Positions 9,798 to 19,039 of a stretch of 64,000 nt of DNA are shown one piece after another. The stretch's first letter is position 1, and every line of letters starts with the position of its first letter. The notes under the pieces were generated by a model. The model was not told where the DNA came from and did no database searches. It was given only the letters and a program-made list of their open reading frames with translations. Origin of the DNA: CAZFLM01 sp964519955. Lineage in GTDB: Bacteria; Armatimonadota; Chthonomonadetes; Chthonomonadales; CAJBBX01. The DNA lies in assembly GCA_964519955.1 (NCBI GenBank), contig CAZFLM010000003.1, positions 1 to 64,000 of the forward strand, written 5' to 3'. The position numbers were made by a program, and so were the translations under genes.

Positions 9798-10202
9798 TCA
9801 AGGGGCGTCCGGTGTTGCGCCGGTCACAGTCTGCCAGCCGCGTCCCATCCGGTGGCGAGCACCGTCCTCGCCATGGCCGCGATGGCCGGCAGCCAGCAGC
9901 ACGACGGCCAGCACCAGCACCACTGCGCAGACCGGTTCGGGCGCGATGATGCGGCTGCCTCGAGACCGCCCAGTCAGATAGTTGGCAATTGCCCTGCGGT
10001 TCAACACGGCATGCCACGTGGCACAGACCACGAACAACGCGCCCAGCAGCGTGTGCACGGCTGCCCAGGTCGGGTGCGCTGAGCGCTCCGCCGCATGGGC
10101 GGCCAGCCCCGTCACGGGAAGCAGGATGCCTGACAGCGCCGATGCCAGCGCAAGGAACGCCCGCGTGTTGAACCCCTGCTTCGTCCCGCCGCTCTCGGTC
10201 AT
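9798..10202 (-). CDS. DUF4405 / flavinylation-associated cytochrome-like membrane protein
   Basis: Small membrane protein (134 aa) with about three hydrophobic segments. The segment HTLLGALFVVCATWHAVLNRR has spaced histidines and a following aromatic/basic stretch, as in the DUF4405 family, where such histidines are thought to bind heme in an electron-transfer cytochrome. The C-terminus is short and His/Arg-rich (AGHRGHGEDGARHR). Its ATG overlaps the marR stop by 4 nt, so the two are translationally coupled and the MarR protein probably controls it. Family assignment is by resemblance; the redox role is inference. Confidence 0.68.
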   Translation of the reverse strand: MTESGGTKQGFNTRAFLALASALSGILLPVTGLAAHAAERSAHPTWAAVHTLLGALFVVCATWHAVLNRRAIANYLTGRSRGSRIIAPEPVCAVVLVLAVVLLAAGHRGHGEDGARHRMGRGWQTVTGATPDAP

Positions 10203-10684
10203 AGCTGCGCCTCCTCCCGCCGGTTCACGACGGCTGCCCGTACCCGCGCCAGCACCCGTGCCGCCATCTCCGCATCCTGAGTCCCGACAGCCTCGCCAAG
10301 CATCCGCTCGAACTCGTGGCAGCGCCGGTGAACCTGCTCGAACACACGGCGACCGGCATCGGTCAGCTTCACGGCCACGCGGCGTCCATCGCGCTCGTGC
10401 GGCTCCCGCGTGACCAGGCCCTCCTCTTCCATCGCCTGGACCTGCCGCGTGACCGCCGCCGCATCGATCCCGAGCCGCCGCGCGATCTCGCGGGTGCCGA
10501 TGCCCAGCCCCCGATGCGACACCAACACGCGCAGCACCGCGAGGCGCGCCACCTGCACCCCAACCGCCTCGGGCAGCGCCTGCATCAGGGCATGGCTGGT
10601 CCGCATGATCTGCATCAGCAGGTGCGTTTCGGCGCCCTCGTGTCCGAACTCGGGCAGGTCGTCAAGGCAATCGCATGTGTCCAT
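10199..10684 (-). CDS. MarR-family transcriptional regulator
   Basis: 161-aa winged-helix repressor. The core LGIGTREIARRLGIDAAAVTRQVQAMEEEGLVTREPHERDGRRVAVKLTDAG is the MarR DNA-binding domain with the wing DxR motif. The N-terminus DTCDCLDDLPEF has two closely spaced cysteines that could sense redox state or metal (speculative). The start at 10684 is set by a consensus promoter only 6 nt upstream. Longer in-frame starts would lie upstream of the promoter. It forms an operon with the DUF4405 membrane protein. Confidence 0.9.
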   Translation of the reverse strand: MDTCDCLDDLPEFGHEGAETHLLMQIMRTSHALMQALPEAVGVQVARLAVLRVLVSHRGLGIGTREIARRLGIDAAAVTRQVQAMEEEGLVTREPHERDGRRVAVKLTDAGRRVFEQVHRRCHEFERMLGEAVGTQDAEMAARVLARVRAAVVNRREEAQL

Positions 10685-10690
10685 GCACAG

Positions 10691-10719
10691 ATTGTAGCCC
10701 AAATCATTGACCGAGTCAA
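10691..10719 (-). promoter_or_regulatory. Consensus promoter with MarR-type palindrome, apparently leaderless
   Basis: On the minus strand a TTGACT (-35) and TACAAT (-10) are separated by exactly 17 bp. Six nt later comes the marR ATG, so transcription should begin at or next to the start codon (leaderless mRNA). The perfect palindrome TTGAC-TCG-GTCAA (10707-10719) overlaps the -35 box and is a likely self-repression site. Confidence 0.72.
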
Positions 10720-10855
10720 CTATGGCCTTGGTCACACACGCCTGCCCGCCCCATGCCTCACAACCGCGGTTCGGCACGACCGTTGCGCAGGCGCGGAGGC
10801 CAACCGGAGGGACGCTTAGCAGGACGACGGCGTTCCCGGGTAGAAGACATGCAGC

Positions 10856-12181
10856 ATGAACTCACCCACTCCGGCCACGCCGTACAACCGCGCCGCGGAG
10901 CTTGCACTCGGCGTCTACCTCTCCGCCCTCGACGCCGTCCGCGCCGATCCGCTCGTCCGCCGTGCCGTGTCGGTGGCGGAGGGCGTCCTGCGGCTAGGCG
11001 ACGTCAGCGTGCGGCTCGACACGTTCGACCGCGTGCTCGTCGTCGGCGCGGGCAAGGCGGCCTACGGCATGGCCGCCGCCATCGACGATCTGCTGCGCGA
11101 CGTGCCCGTCGAGGGCGTCGTCGTCACCAAGCACGGGCACGGAGGCCCGGCCGGACGCATCCGCGTGCTCGAAGCCGGACACCCGGTGCCGGACGCTGCC
11201 TCGGTTGCGGGGGGCCAGGCCGTCGCGGATGTGGCCGCGAGCGCCGCCGAGCGCGACCTGGTGCTCTGCCTCATCTCCGGGGGCGCGTCGGCCATCATGG
11301 AACTGCCGGAAGCCGGCATCTCGCTGGACGACCTGCGCGCCACGACCGATGCCCTGCTGCGCTGCGGCGCCCCGATCGGCGAGCTGAACACGGTGCGGGC
11401 GACGCTCTCACGGCTGAAGGCAGGCGGCCTGGCACGCTTGGCCTCGCCGGCCCGCGTCGTCGCGCTGGTGCTCTCCGACGTGCTGGGCAACCCGCTGGAG
11501 GTCATCGGCTCGGGCCCCTGCGTCGCTCGCCAGGCCAACCCGGCCGAGGCCCGCCGCGTCCTGGAGCTGCGCGGCATCTGGGACCGCGTGCCGCAAGCCG
11601 TGCACGACCGCATCGCCAACGCCACGGCGCCCGGCGTCCCATCGGGCCCGGCCGCGGAGCACGCCATCATCGGCGACATCCGCACAGCCCTCGACGCTGC
11701 TCGGGAGGCCGCCATCGCCGCCGGCCTGCGCCCACTGGTGCTGACCGGCTGGCTGCAGGGCGAGGCGCGCGAGGTCGGCGGCGTCTTCGGCGCGATGCTG
11801 CGCGACCTGCCGCGGACCGCGACGGACACGGGTACCGACTGCCTGATCGCGGGCGGCGAGACGACGGTTACGGTGCGCGGCTCCGGCAAGGGCGGGCGAT
11901 CGCAGGAGCTGGCCCTGGCCGCCGCGATGGCCGCCGCGGAGACGCCTGACGTGGCGCTCCTCGCGGGCGGCACCGATGGCACCGACGGGCCCACCGACGC
12001 GGGCGGCGCGCTGGTCGACGGGCTCACCGCCGCGCGAGGGACCGAGGCAGGTCGCGACGCACGAGCCGCGCTCGCCGAGAACGACGCCTACCCGTACCTG
12101 GATGCGTCCGGCGCACTCGTGAAGACCGGGCCGACGCACAGCAACGTAGGCGACCTGGTGATCGCCGTGGCGACGAGATAG
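10856..12181 (+). CDS. Glycerate 2-kinase (DUF4147/MOFRL family)
   Basis: Phosphorylates D-glycerate to 2-phosphoglycerate in the cytoplasm, feeding glycolate, serine or tartrate breakdown into glycolysis. 441 aa, the usual length. The N-terminal DUF4147 domain shows VLVVGAGKAAYGMA, LVLCLISGGASAIMELP and the DVLGNPLEVIGSGPCV signature. The C-terminal MOFRL domain carries GGETTVTVRGSGKGGRSQELALAAA and LLAGGTDGTDGPTDAGGALVDG. It stands alone: the upstream gene is divergent and the downstream methyltransferase convergent. Confidence 0.95.
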   Translation: MNSPTPATPYNRAAELALGVYLSALDAVRADPLVRRAVSVAEGVLRLGDVSVRLDTFDRVLVVGAGKAAYGMAAAIDDLLRDVPVEGVVVTKHGHGGPAGRIRVLEAGHPVPDAASVAGGQAVADVAASAAERDLVLCLISGGASAIMELPEAGISLDDLRATTDALLRCGAPIGELNTVRATLSRLKAGGLARLASPARVVALVLSDVLGNPLEVIGSGPCVARQANPAEARRVLELRGIWDRVPQAVHDRIANATAPGVPSGPAAEHAIIGDIRTALDAAREAAIAAGLRPLVLTGWLQGEAREVGGVFGAMLRDLPRTATDTGTDCLIAGGETTVTVRGSGKGGRSQELALAAAMAAAETPDVALLAGGTDGTDGPTDAGGALVDGLTAARGTEAGRDARAALAENDAYPYLDASGALVKTGPTHSNVGDLVIAVATR

Positions 12182-12201
12182 GGCCCGGAGTTCGGTCAGC
12201 C

Positions 12202-12954
12202 TCACGGCCGGCGCAGGATCGTGACAACGTCACGCGCCTGCGGGTTGCGGCTCCCGAGCCCGTTGACGGGCCCGCCTGCCAGCTCGTCGACCTGCGCCAC
12301 AACATCGAGGCAGCAGCGCTCGGCGATCTCGCGCATCTTCTCGGCGGTCATGTCGCTGCGCCAGCTCCGCTTGCTGGCCCCATCCCGGGCGTGGTGGATC
12401 ACGGCGTGACCGCCCGGCGTCAGGATCGCAGGAAACTGGGAGACGTAGTGCTCGATGTCGTCCGGCGCGATGTGGACGAACACGTCGAACGACCAGATGC
12501 AGTCGATGGCGCCGTTCGCCGCGAAGCTAAGGTCGCGACCGTCGTTCACGTGGTAGTCGATGCCGGGCCCGTCGCCGAAGCGCTGCCTGCAGAGCGCGAT
12601 GCACGCGGGCGTGAGATCGACGAGGATGACGTGCCCGGCGCGCCGAAGCAGGTGCCGAGTCCAGCGCCCTGCTCCCGGACCGATCTCGAGGACACTGGCG
12701 CCAGGAGGAACGTAGGGGGCCATCAGTGCGGCGAGAACGGCCTCGGTCCATTCGGCGGACGGGGTCCACTCCTCGCCGAGGCGCGACCAGTCGTGCGTCG
12801 ACCAGACCTCCAGGTTGCCCTGGACCGTGTTCGGGGGGCGCCGATGCCGCAGCCGGCGCCACACGTTGGAGCACGTCATCGCGGCCGCGCGGCGGGGCCC
12901 GAAGTCACGGAGAAGCCGAACGCCGCAAAGGCAGGTGGAGCGAACGCCGGCCAT
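12202..12954 (-). CDS. SAM-dependent class I methyltransferase
   Basis: 250 aa. The SAM-binding motif I is clear (VLEIGPGAGRWTRHLL), followed by motif II HVILVDLTPACIALCRQRF and motif IV-like IDCIWSFDVFVHI. The N-terminal 40 residues are basic and Cys-containing (STCLCGVRLLRDFGPRR), with no signal peptide. Start at 12954 is preceded by GGGAG at a proper distance. The substrate is unknown; similar stand-alone methyltransferases act on sugars or small molecules. It is convergent with the glycerate kinase. Confidence 0.82.
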   Translation of the reverse strand: MAGVRSTCLCGVRLLRDFGPRRAAAMTCSNVWRRLRHRRPPNTVQGNLEVWSTHDWSRLGEEWTPSAEWTEAVLAALMAPYVPPGASVLEIGPGAGRWTRHLLRRAGHVILVDLTPACIALCRQRFGDGPGIDYHVNDGRDLSFAANGAIDCIWSFDVFVHIAPDDIEHYVSQFPAILTPGGHAVIHHARDGASKRSWRSDMTAEKMREIAERCCLDVVAQVDELAGGPVNGLGSRNPQARDVVTILRRP

Positions 12955-13102
12955 GGATGCACTCCCTGAGCAGAGGTGAGGGCATACGGCAACCGTCGCG
13001 AACATTCACGATTTCGCGACGCTCGCGCACAATTCCTTCCAGGACAACAACGGCACGCATCGAGCGTGCCGACGGGCGCACTTGCAGCCCAAGGAGATCC
13101 AG

Positions 13103-15145
13103 ATGACCTCGTTCGCCGCGGCGCTTGGCGCCGTGCTGCTGACCGCCGCCGCGATGGCGGCCGCCGCGCCGGCCAGGCTCACCGTTTCGCCCGGAGGCCC
13201 GCTGCCCGACCTCGACTCGGCCCGCAACGCCGTCCGCAAGCTGAAGCACGACGGCAAGCTGCCCAAGGGCGGCATCGTCGTCGAAGTGCGCGGCGGGCTG
13301 TACCAGTTGGCGGAGCCGCTCCGCTTCACGGCCGAGGACAGCGGCACACTGGGCTCCCCCATCGTCTACCGGGCGCGGAAGGGCGAGGAAGTGCGCGTCT
13401 GCGCGGGCCGCGAGGTCAAGGCGTGGCGGCCCGTCACCGACCCGGCTGTGCTCGAGCGCCTCGATCCGGCCGCGCGCGGCCACGTGCTGCAGGCCGACCT
13501 GCGCGCCCAGGGCATCACCGACATCGCCGGAGTGAAGCGGCCCGGCCAGTGGGCGGTCTCCGAGCCCGGCCTGGAGCTGTTCTTCAACGACCAGCCGATG
13601 ACGGTGGCGCGCTGGCCGAACAAGGGGTTCGTGAAGATCGTCGACACGCTCAAGATCCAGCCGTACGACATCCGCGGCACCTGGGGCGACAAGGTCGGCC
13701 AGTTCGTCTACGACGGCGACCGGCCGAAGCGCTGGGCGGGCGAGAAAGGCGCGTGGCTCCACGGATACTGGTTCTGGGACTGGGCCGACGAGCGGATGCA
13801 GATCGCGTCGATTGACACGGAGAAGCGCGTCATCACCCTCGCCAAGCCTGAGCACGTGTACGGCTACCGCAAGGGCCAGTGGTACTACGCGTTCAACCTG
13901 CTCTCGGAGCTGGACGAGCCCGGCGAGTGGCGGTTGGATGTCGAGGCGGGCATCGTCTACTTCTGGCCGCCCTCCGGCATCGAGAAGGGACGCGCCGTCG
14001 TCTCCGTCCTGCCGAACGCGATCGTCGCCGAGGGCCTCTCGCACGTCACGTTCCAGGGGCTGACAGTGGAGGCCGCCCGCCAGACGGCTGTCACGGTGAC
14101 CGGCGGCGAGGACGTACGGCTGGTCGGCTGCACCATCCGCAACTGCGGCGGCTGGGCGGCGAGCATCCGCAGCGCCAAGAACAGCGGCGTCACGGGCTGC
14201 GACATCTACCAGACCGGCGACGGCGGCGTGCTCATCGAGGGCGGCGACCGCAAGACCCTCACACCGGCGGGCCTGTTCGTGGACAACTGCCACATCCACC
14301 ACTACAGCCGCTGGAACCCGGTCTACAAGCCCGGCGTGATGATGAATGGCGTCGGCAACCGCATCACGCACAACCTGATCGACAACGCGCCGCACATGGC
14401 CATCGGCTTCAGCGGCAACGATCACCTGATCGAGTTCAACGAGATCCACAGCGTCTGCTACGAGTCCAACGACGCGGGCGCCATGTACGCGGGCCGAAAC
14501 TGGACGATGCGCGGCACGGTCATCCGCCACAACTACCTGCACCACATCAACGGCTTCGAGGGGCGAGGCTGCGTCGGGGTGTACCTTGACGATCAGTACT
14601 GCGGCACCCGCATCGAGGGGAACGTGTTCTACAAGGTCACCCGCGCGGCCATGATCGGCGGCGGGCGTGACTGCACCATCGACAACAACGTGTTCGTCGA
14701 CTGCGTGCCCGCAACGCACGTCGACGCGCGCGGCCTGGGCTGGGCGAAGGGCGGCTTCGACGGGCTGAAGGGCGACCTGGAAGCGCTGCCCTACAAGCAG
14801 GAGCCCTGGAGCAGCAAGTACCCGAAGCTCGTGGGCATCCTCGACGACGACCCGATGGCGCCGGTGGGCAACCTGATCGCCCGGAACATCCTGGTGGGCG
14901 GCCGCTGGGGCGACTTCGAGGGCAAGGGCAAGACGCTCACCACCTTCGAGAACAACCTGCTGGAGGGCGATCCCAAGTTCGTCGACGCCGCGCGCGCCGA
15001 CTTCCGGCTACAGAAGGACTCGCCGGCCTGGAAGCTCGGCTTCAAGCGCATCCCGATCGAGAAGATCGGGCCCTACCGCAGCGCCGACCGCGCCTCCTGG
15101 CCGGTCACCAGCACCGTGCGCCCGATGGAGGGCGGCAAGGGCTGA
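13103..15145 (+). CDS. Exported right-handed parallel beta-helix protein
   Basis: 680-aa secreted protein, probably binding or cleaving polysaccharide. Signal peptide MTSFAAALGAVLLTAAAMAAAAPA. The N-terminal part LTVSPGGPLPDLDSARNAVRKLK is typical of the GH141-like/beta-helix exoproteins of Armatimonadota and Planctomycetota. From about residue 320 the chain is a beta-helix with repeated short strands ending in Asn/Gly ladders (NNCHIHHYSRWNP, NGVGNRITHNLIDNAPHMAIGFSGNDHLIEFNEIH broken into coils). The ATG at 13103 has AAGGAGA 6 nt upstream, preferred to a TTG 21 nt earlier. Catalytic residues cannot be fixed by eye. Confidence 0.85.
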   Translation: MTSFAAALGAVLLTAAAMAAAAPARLTVSPGGPLPDLDSARNAVRKLKHDGKLPKGGIVVEVRGGLYQLAEPLRFTAEDSGTLGSPIVYRARKGEEVRVCAGREVKAWRPVTDPAVLERLDPAARGHVLQADLRAQGITDIAGVKRPGQWAVSEPGLELFFNDQPMTVARWPNKGFVKIVDTLKIQPYDIRGTWGDKVGQFVYDGDRPKRWAGEKGAWLHGYWFWDWADERMQIASIDTEKRVITLAKPEHVYGYRKGQWYYAFNLLSELDEPGEWRLDVEAGIVYFWPPSGIEKGRAVVSVLPNAIVAEGLSHVTFQGLTVEAARQTAVTVTGGEDVRLVGCTIRNCGGWAASIRSAKNSGVTGCDIYQTGDGGVLIEGGDRKTLTPAGLFVDNCHIHHYSRWNPVYKPGVMMNGVGNRITHNLIDNAPHMAIGFSGNDHLIEFNEIHSVCYESNDAGAMYAGRNWTMRGTVIRHNYLHHINGFEGRGCVGVYLDDQYCGTRIEGNVFYKVTRAAMIGGGRDCTIDNNVFVDCVPATHVDARGLGWAKGGFDGLKGDLEALPYKQEPWSSKYPKLVGILDDDPMAPVGNLIARNILVGGRWGDFEGKGKTLTTFENNLLEGDPKFVDAARADFRLQKDSPAWKLGFKRIPIEKIGPYRSADRASWPVTSTVRPMEGGKG

Positions 15146-15370
15146 GCACAGGGCTGGTTGCGAGCCATACGCCGGAACACGCGCCGCAGGATGGAGGGTG
15201 GCGCTCCGTCGCCACCGGCCGTGCGGTTTGCTCCATCCAGCCACCATACGGCAGTGAGCCGCACCGCGCCGGGAGATGAATCACCCGGCTGGAGGGCCTG
15301 TGGCCAAGCGTCCTCCGGACGCCACGGCGACCTGCCTTGACAACCACTGAACGCCAATAGGAGACACCGA

Positions 15371-16210
15371 ATGCTCGTCGCCTCGCTGTTGCTGCCCCTC
15401 ATGCCCGCCCTTGCGCTCGCCTGCCCCGCGCCGCGGCCGGCCCCGGAGCCGCTGCCAGGCCCGGCCACGGACTACCACGGGTTCGCGCGACACGACTTCA
15501 AGGTGGACGGCTGCAACGCCATCGTGGTCGAGCCGAAGGACGCCGCGCCGGGTCGGCCGTGGATCTGGCGCGCCGAGTTCTTCGACCACCGGCCCGAGCT
15601 GGACATGGCGCTCCTGGCGAAGGGCTGGCACCTGGTCTTCATCGAGGTGGGCAACACGTTCGGCGCACCGTCGGCCATGAAGCACTGGGACGCCTTCTAC
15701 GCGGAGCTGACCGGCAAGTACCGGCTGGCAACGAAGACCGTGCTGGAGGGGCTCAGCCGCGGCGGGCTCTACGTGTACAACTGGGGAGCCGCGCATCCGA
15801 AGCAGGTCGCGGTGATCTACGGCGACAACCCGGTCTGCGACTTCAAGAGCTGGCCCGGCGGCAAGGGCAAGGGCCCCGGCAGCCCCGACGACTGGAAGAA
15901 GCTGATCCAGGACTACGGCTTCGCCTCGGAGGCGGAAGCGCTGGCCTACAAGAGGAACCCGATCGACAACCTGGCCCCCCTCGCCAAGGCCCGCGTTCCG
16001 CTCATCCACTGCGCGGGCGACGCCGACGAGGTCGTGCCCTACGAGGAGAACACCGTGCTCCTCAAGGAGCGCTACGAGAAGCTGGGCGGACACATCGAGG
16101 TGATCGTCAAACACGGCTACCAGCACCACCCGCACGGCCTGGACGATCCGACGCCGCTGGTCGAGTTCATCGAGCGCTACACGACGCATCGCGCCAAGAA
16201 GAGGCCCTGA
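15371..16210 (+). CDS. Exported alpha/beta hydrolase
   Basis: 279 aa with a signal peptide (MLVASLLLPLMPALALACPA). The alpha/beta fold is shown by the nucleophile elbow GLSRGG (Ser about residue 129), an acid in HCAGDADEVVPYEEN and a histidine in YQHHPHGLDD. It belongs to a group of secreted hydrolases that often accompany polysaccharide-degrading genes. It follows the beta-helix protein by 225 bp and is separated from the aminotransferase by one base. AGGAGA precedes the ATG. The substrate is unknown; an ester of plant or microbial polysaccharide is a reasonable guess. Confidence 0.82.
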   Translation: MLVASLLLPLMPALALACPAPRPAPEPLPGPATDYHGFARHDFKVDGCNAIVVEPKDAAPGRPWIWRAEFFDHRPELDMALLAKGWHLVFIEVGNTFGAPSAMKHWDAFYAELTGKYRLATKTVLEGLSRGGLYVYNWGAAHPKQVAVIYGDNPVCDFKSWPGGKGKGPGSPDDWKKLIQDYGFASEAEALAYKRNPIDNLAPLAKARVPLIHCAGDADEVVPYEENTVLLKERYEKLGGHIEVIVKHGYQHHPHGLDDPTPLVEFIERYTTHRAKKRP

Positions 16211-16211
16211 G

Positions 16212-17381
16212 ATGGACGACGCACGGTCGGGCTGGGCGCTGACCCAGAGAGCCACGGCGACGCAGCCGTTCCTCGTGATGGAGGTGATGGAGCGGGCCGA
16301 GGAACTGGCGCGCGCCGGCAAGAGCATCATGCACCTGGAGGTGGGCGAGCCGGACTTCCCCACCCCGCGCCTCATCGTGGAAGCCGGCATGGGCGCGCTC
16401 GCGGGCGGCGAGACGCACTACACCCACTCGATGGGCCTGCTGCCCCTACGCCAGGCGATCTGCCGGTACTACAAGCGCCAGTACCGCGTGGACGTGACGC
16501 CCGATCGCATCGTCGTCACCGCGGGCTCGTCCATGGCGATGCTCTACGTGTTCGGCGCGCTCATCGACCCGGGCGACGAGGTGATCGTCGGCACGCCGCA
16601 CTACCCGTGCTACCCCAACTTCGTGCGCTTCTTCGGCGGGCGCCTGGTCGAGGTGCCCACCGACCCGGCCGACGGCTACCGCCTCGACCCCGACCGCGTG
16701 CGAGAGGCCATCACGCCGCGAACCCGCGCCATCCTGCTGAACTCGCCCGCCAACCCGACCGGCGCGGTCCTCGACGCCGACCGCCTGCGCGCGATGGCGG
16801 GGCTGGGCGTGCCGATCGTGTCCGACGAGATCTACCACGGCCTGGAGTACGGCGCGCGCGCCCACACGATGCTGGAGTTCGCGCCCGACGCATTCGTGCT
16901 GGACGGCTTCTCGAAGCGCTACGCGATGACCGGCTGGCGCCTGGGCTGGCTCGTCGCCCCGGCTGGCACGATCCGCACGTTCCAGAAGCTGCAGCAGAAC
17001 TTCCTCATCTCCCCGGGCGCCGCGGCCCAGCACGCCGGCATCATGGCGCTGGACCACTGCGCCGCGGACGTCGAGGCCATGCGCCAGGTCTACGACCAGC
17101 GCCGCAAGGTGACGGTGGAGCTGTTCCGCGAGCTGGGCTTCGGCGTGTCCGTCATGCCCCAGGGCGCGTTCTACGCCTTCGCGGACGCCTCGCGCTTCAC
17201 CCAGGACTCCTACGCCTTCGCGTTCGAGCTGCTGGAGTGCGCGGGCGTCGGCGTCACCCCGGGCGTCGACTTCGGCGAAGCAGGCCGCCGCGCGATCCGC
17301 CTGAGTTACGCCTCGTCGGAGGACAGCATCCGCGAAGCCGCCCGCCGCATCGGGGAGTACCTGGAGTGCCGGCGCGGCTGA
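16212..17381 (+). CDS. PLP-dependent aminotransferase, class I/II
   Basis: 389-aa fold-type I aminotransferase acting on amino acids in the cytoplasm. Visible features: substrate loop EVGEPDFPTP, NSPANPTGAV with the ring-stacking Asn, VSDEIYHGLEYG (Asp/Tyr to PLP) and SKRYAMTGWRLGWL with the Schiff-base lysine near residue 236; a C-terminal Arg lies in IRLSYAS. It resembles the AspC/AlaT-like group rather than histidinol-phosphate enzymes. It starts one base after the hydrolase stop, implying co-transcription, although the functions look unrelated. Confidence 0.93.
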   Translation: MDDARSGWALTQRATATQPFLVMEVMERAEELARAGKSIMHLEVGEPDFPTPRLIVEAGMGALAGGETHYTHSMGLLPLRQAICRYYKRQYRVDVTPDRIVVTAGSSMAMLYVFGALIDPGDEVIVGTPHYPCYPNFVRFFGGRLVEVPTDPADGYRLDPDRVREAITPRTRAILLNSPANPTGAVLDADRLRAMAGLGVPIVSDEIYHGLEYGARAHTMLEFAPDAFVLDGFSKRYAMTGWRLGWLVAPAGTIRTFQKLQQNFLISPGAAAQHAGIMALDHCAADVEAMRQVYDQRRKVTVELFRELGFGVSVMPQGAFYAFADASRFTQDSYAFAFELLECAGVGVTPGVDFGEAGRRAIRLSYASSEDSIREAARRIGEYLECRRG

Positions 17382-17571
17382 GCGGCTTCACGGCGCGCGC
17401 ACGGCGGGGACGCAGAGATCGAGGAGGGGGCACAGAGACGGAACGACAACGCGCGGCAGTGAGCCCTGCGACGCCCCCGTGCAAGACCGATCGGAGCACC
17501 AAAGCCACACGGCATACGATGACCGAAGTGCCCCCATCGGCTTGGGCAACGCCGCTAGCGGCAGCCTCTTC

Positions 17572-18273
17572 CTACCGACCGAAACCTAGGCTCGTTCGCA
17601 CGGCTCCGTGGTTCATGAGCAAGAGCACGATATCCTCGTTACGTTTGTCCAACGCGACGTCAAGCGCCGTGCGGCTCGGCTCCGTCACCCAATACGCATA
17701 GGGTGTCTGCCCCCGCGGCACAGGCGTTGGATCGTACAGGGCGTTGATGTCGATTGCCTCACGCTCACGACGGGTGCACTCGTGCCAGTACCGGTACTCA
17801 ACGGTCCGAGCGTTGGGGTCCGCACCACGCTCCAGCAGCCATCGCACCGCCTCCAACCGCCCGTGCTGGCACGCTAGAATCAGCGGGGTGTACCCGTGCT
17901 CGTCGGCAGCGTCCACCCCGTAGGACCCATCGACGTACTTCTCCATGTCCTCGATCGAGCCCGCTGCCACCGATTCGCGGAACAGCTCGTCAGTACGTGG
18001 CCGCGCCTCATCGATCTCGCGGCGTAGCTGCTCCCGTTGCTCCTGGTCCTCCAGGTACCGCCGACGCTGTTCCCGTTGGGAGTCATGGAGCCAGCGCATC
18101 CACGGGTGCACGGCAAGTTCAACATGGTCCCTGTATTCAACGATACACTTGGGCCCAGATGGGTCAAACCGGATCTCCGCGCGATCACCATGCGCAGTCA
18201 GCACGCGGCCGCGGCCGAACACATGGTGAACCACTACATCTCCGGCCCTCAAGTCGCGATCATATCTATCCAA
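17572..18273 (-). CDS. Ankyrin-repeat protein with N-terminal Tudor/UvrD-C-like domain
   Basis: 233 aa, cytoplasmic. Residues about 8-55 (AGDVVVHHVFGRGRVLTAHGDRAEIRF) look like the small SH3/Tudor-type barrel at the C-terminus of UvrD/PcrA and in CarD, which binds RNA polymerase. A charged coiled-coil segment follows (about 60-95). Ankyrin repeats come next: DEHGYTPLILACQHGRLEAVRWLLERGADPNA and a last repeat SRTALDVALDKRNEDIVLLLMNHGA. No enzyme motif. A role as a protein-protein adaptor, perhaps near transcription, is inference. It stands alone between convergent and same-strand genes with 130-190 bp gaps. Confidence 0.75.
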   Translation of the reverse strand: MDRYDRDLRAGDVVVHHVFGRGRVLTAHGDRAEIRFDPSGPKCIVEYRDHVELAVHPWMRWLHDSQREQRRRYLEDQEQREQLRREIDEARPRTDELFRESVAAGSIEDMEKYVDGSYGVDAADEHGYTPLILACQHGRLEAVRWLLERGADPNARTVEYRYWHECTRREREAIDINALYDPTPVPRGQTPYAYWVTEPSRTALDVALDKRNEDIVLLLMNHGAVRTSLGFGR

Positions 18274-18406
18274 TCCTCCCCCTCCTATCGAGGTCCGCGA
18301 GGCGAACGGGCCGCCGGTATGGGCCGGGCAACGGAGCAGAGCAGCGATGGAGCCGGGGTGCGGCCCACGAGGAACAGGCGTGCCATCCGCGTTCCCAGAA
18401 CGCCCC

Positions 18407-19039
18407 TCACCGGATCCCCAGTATCTTGTGCGTCTGCAGGCTCAGGCGCCAGCGCGGGTGCGACTTGCAGTACTCGATCGCGGCGCGCGTGTTCGCCTCA
18501 CGGTCCGGGCCGTCCATCGGTTGCAGGAGCCAGTGCTTGAACTCCAGCTTCTCGAAGCGGTGCGGCTCCGCGCCCTTCTGCGGGTACACCAGCTTCAGCT
18601 CGTCGCCGCCGCGCACCCCCAGGATCGTGCCGGCCTTCGGGCTCACGGTCAGCCAGTCGATGCCTTCGGGCACGGGCTGCGTGCCGTTCGTCTCGACGGC
18701 GACCTCGAACCCCGCCCCGCGGAGGGCCTTCAGCAGCTCCTCGTCCGCCTGCAGCAAGGGCTCGCCGCCCGTCAGCACGATGAAGGGCTTGCCGGGCACG
18801 TCCGGCCACTGCGCCGCCGCCGCCCACACCAGTTCCTCCGCAGAGCCGAAGCGCCCGCCGCCGGGCCCATCGACTCCCACGAAGTCCGTGTCGCAGAACT
18901 TGCAGATGGCGTGCTCGCGGTTCTGCTCCCGGCCCGACCAGAGGTTGCATCCGGCGAAGCGGCAGAACACGGCGGGCCGCCCGACGTTGATGCCCTCGCC
19001 CTGCAGCGAGTAGTACATCTCCTTCACCGAGTAGCTCAT
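18407..19039 (-). CDS. queE: 7-carboxy-7-deazaguanine synthase QueE
   Basis: Radical-SAM enzyme that contracts 6-carboxy-tetrahydropterin to 7-carboxy-7-deazaguanine in the queuosine/7-deazaguanine pathway. 210 aa. N-terminal SVKEMYYSLQGEG is the family signature. The [4Fe-4S] cysteines lie in GCNLW...CKFCDTDF with C-x14-C-x2-C spacing, the insertion variant known from some QueE proteins, instead of the usual C-x3-C-x2-C. TGGEPLLQ is the SAM GGE motif, and TNGTQPVPEGIDWLTVSPK follows. Start at 19039 overlaps the queC stop by 4 nt, so it is co-translated. Confidence 0.95.
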   Translation of the reverse strand: MSYSVKEMYYSLQGEGINVGRPAVFCRFAGCNLWSGREQNREHAICKFCDTDFVGVDGPGGGRFGSAEELVWAAAAQWPDVPGKPFIVLTGGEPLLQADEELLKALRGAGFEVAVETNGTQPVPEGIDWLTVSPKAGTILGVRGGDELKLVYPQKGAEPHRFEKLEFKHWLLQPMDGPDREANTRAAIEYCKSHPRWRLSLQTHKILGIR

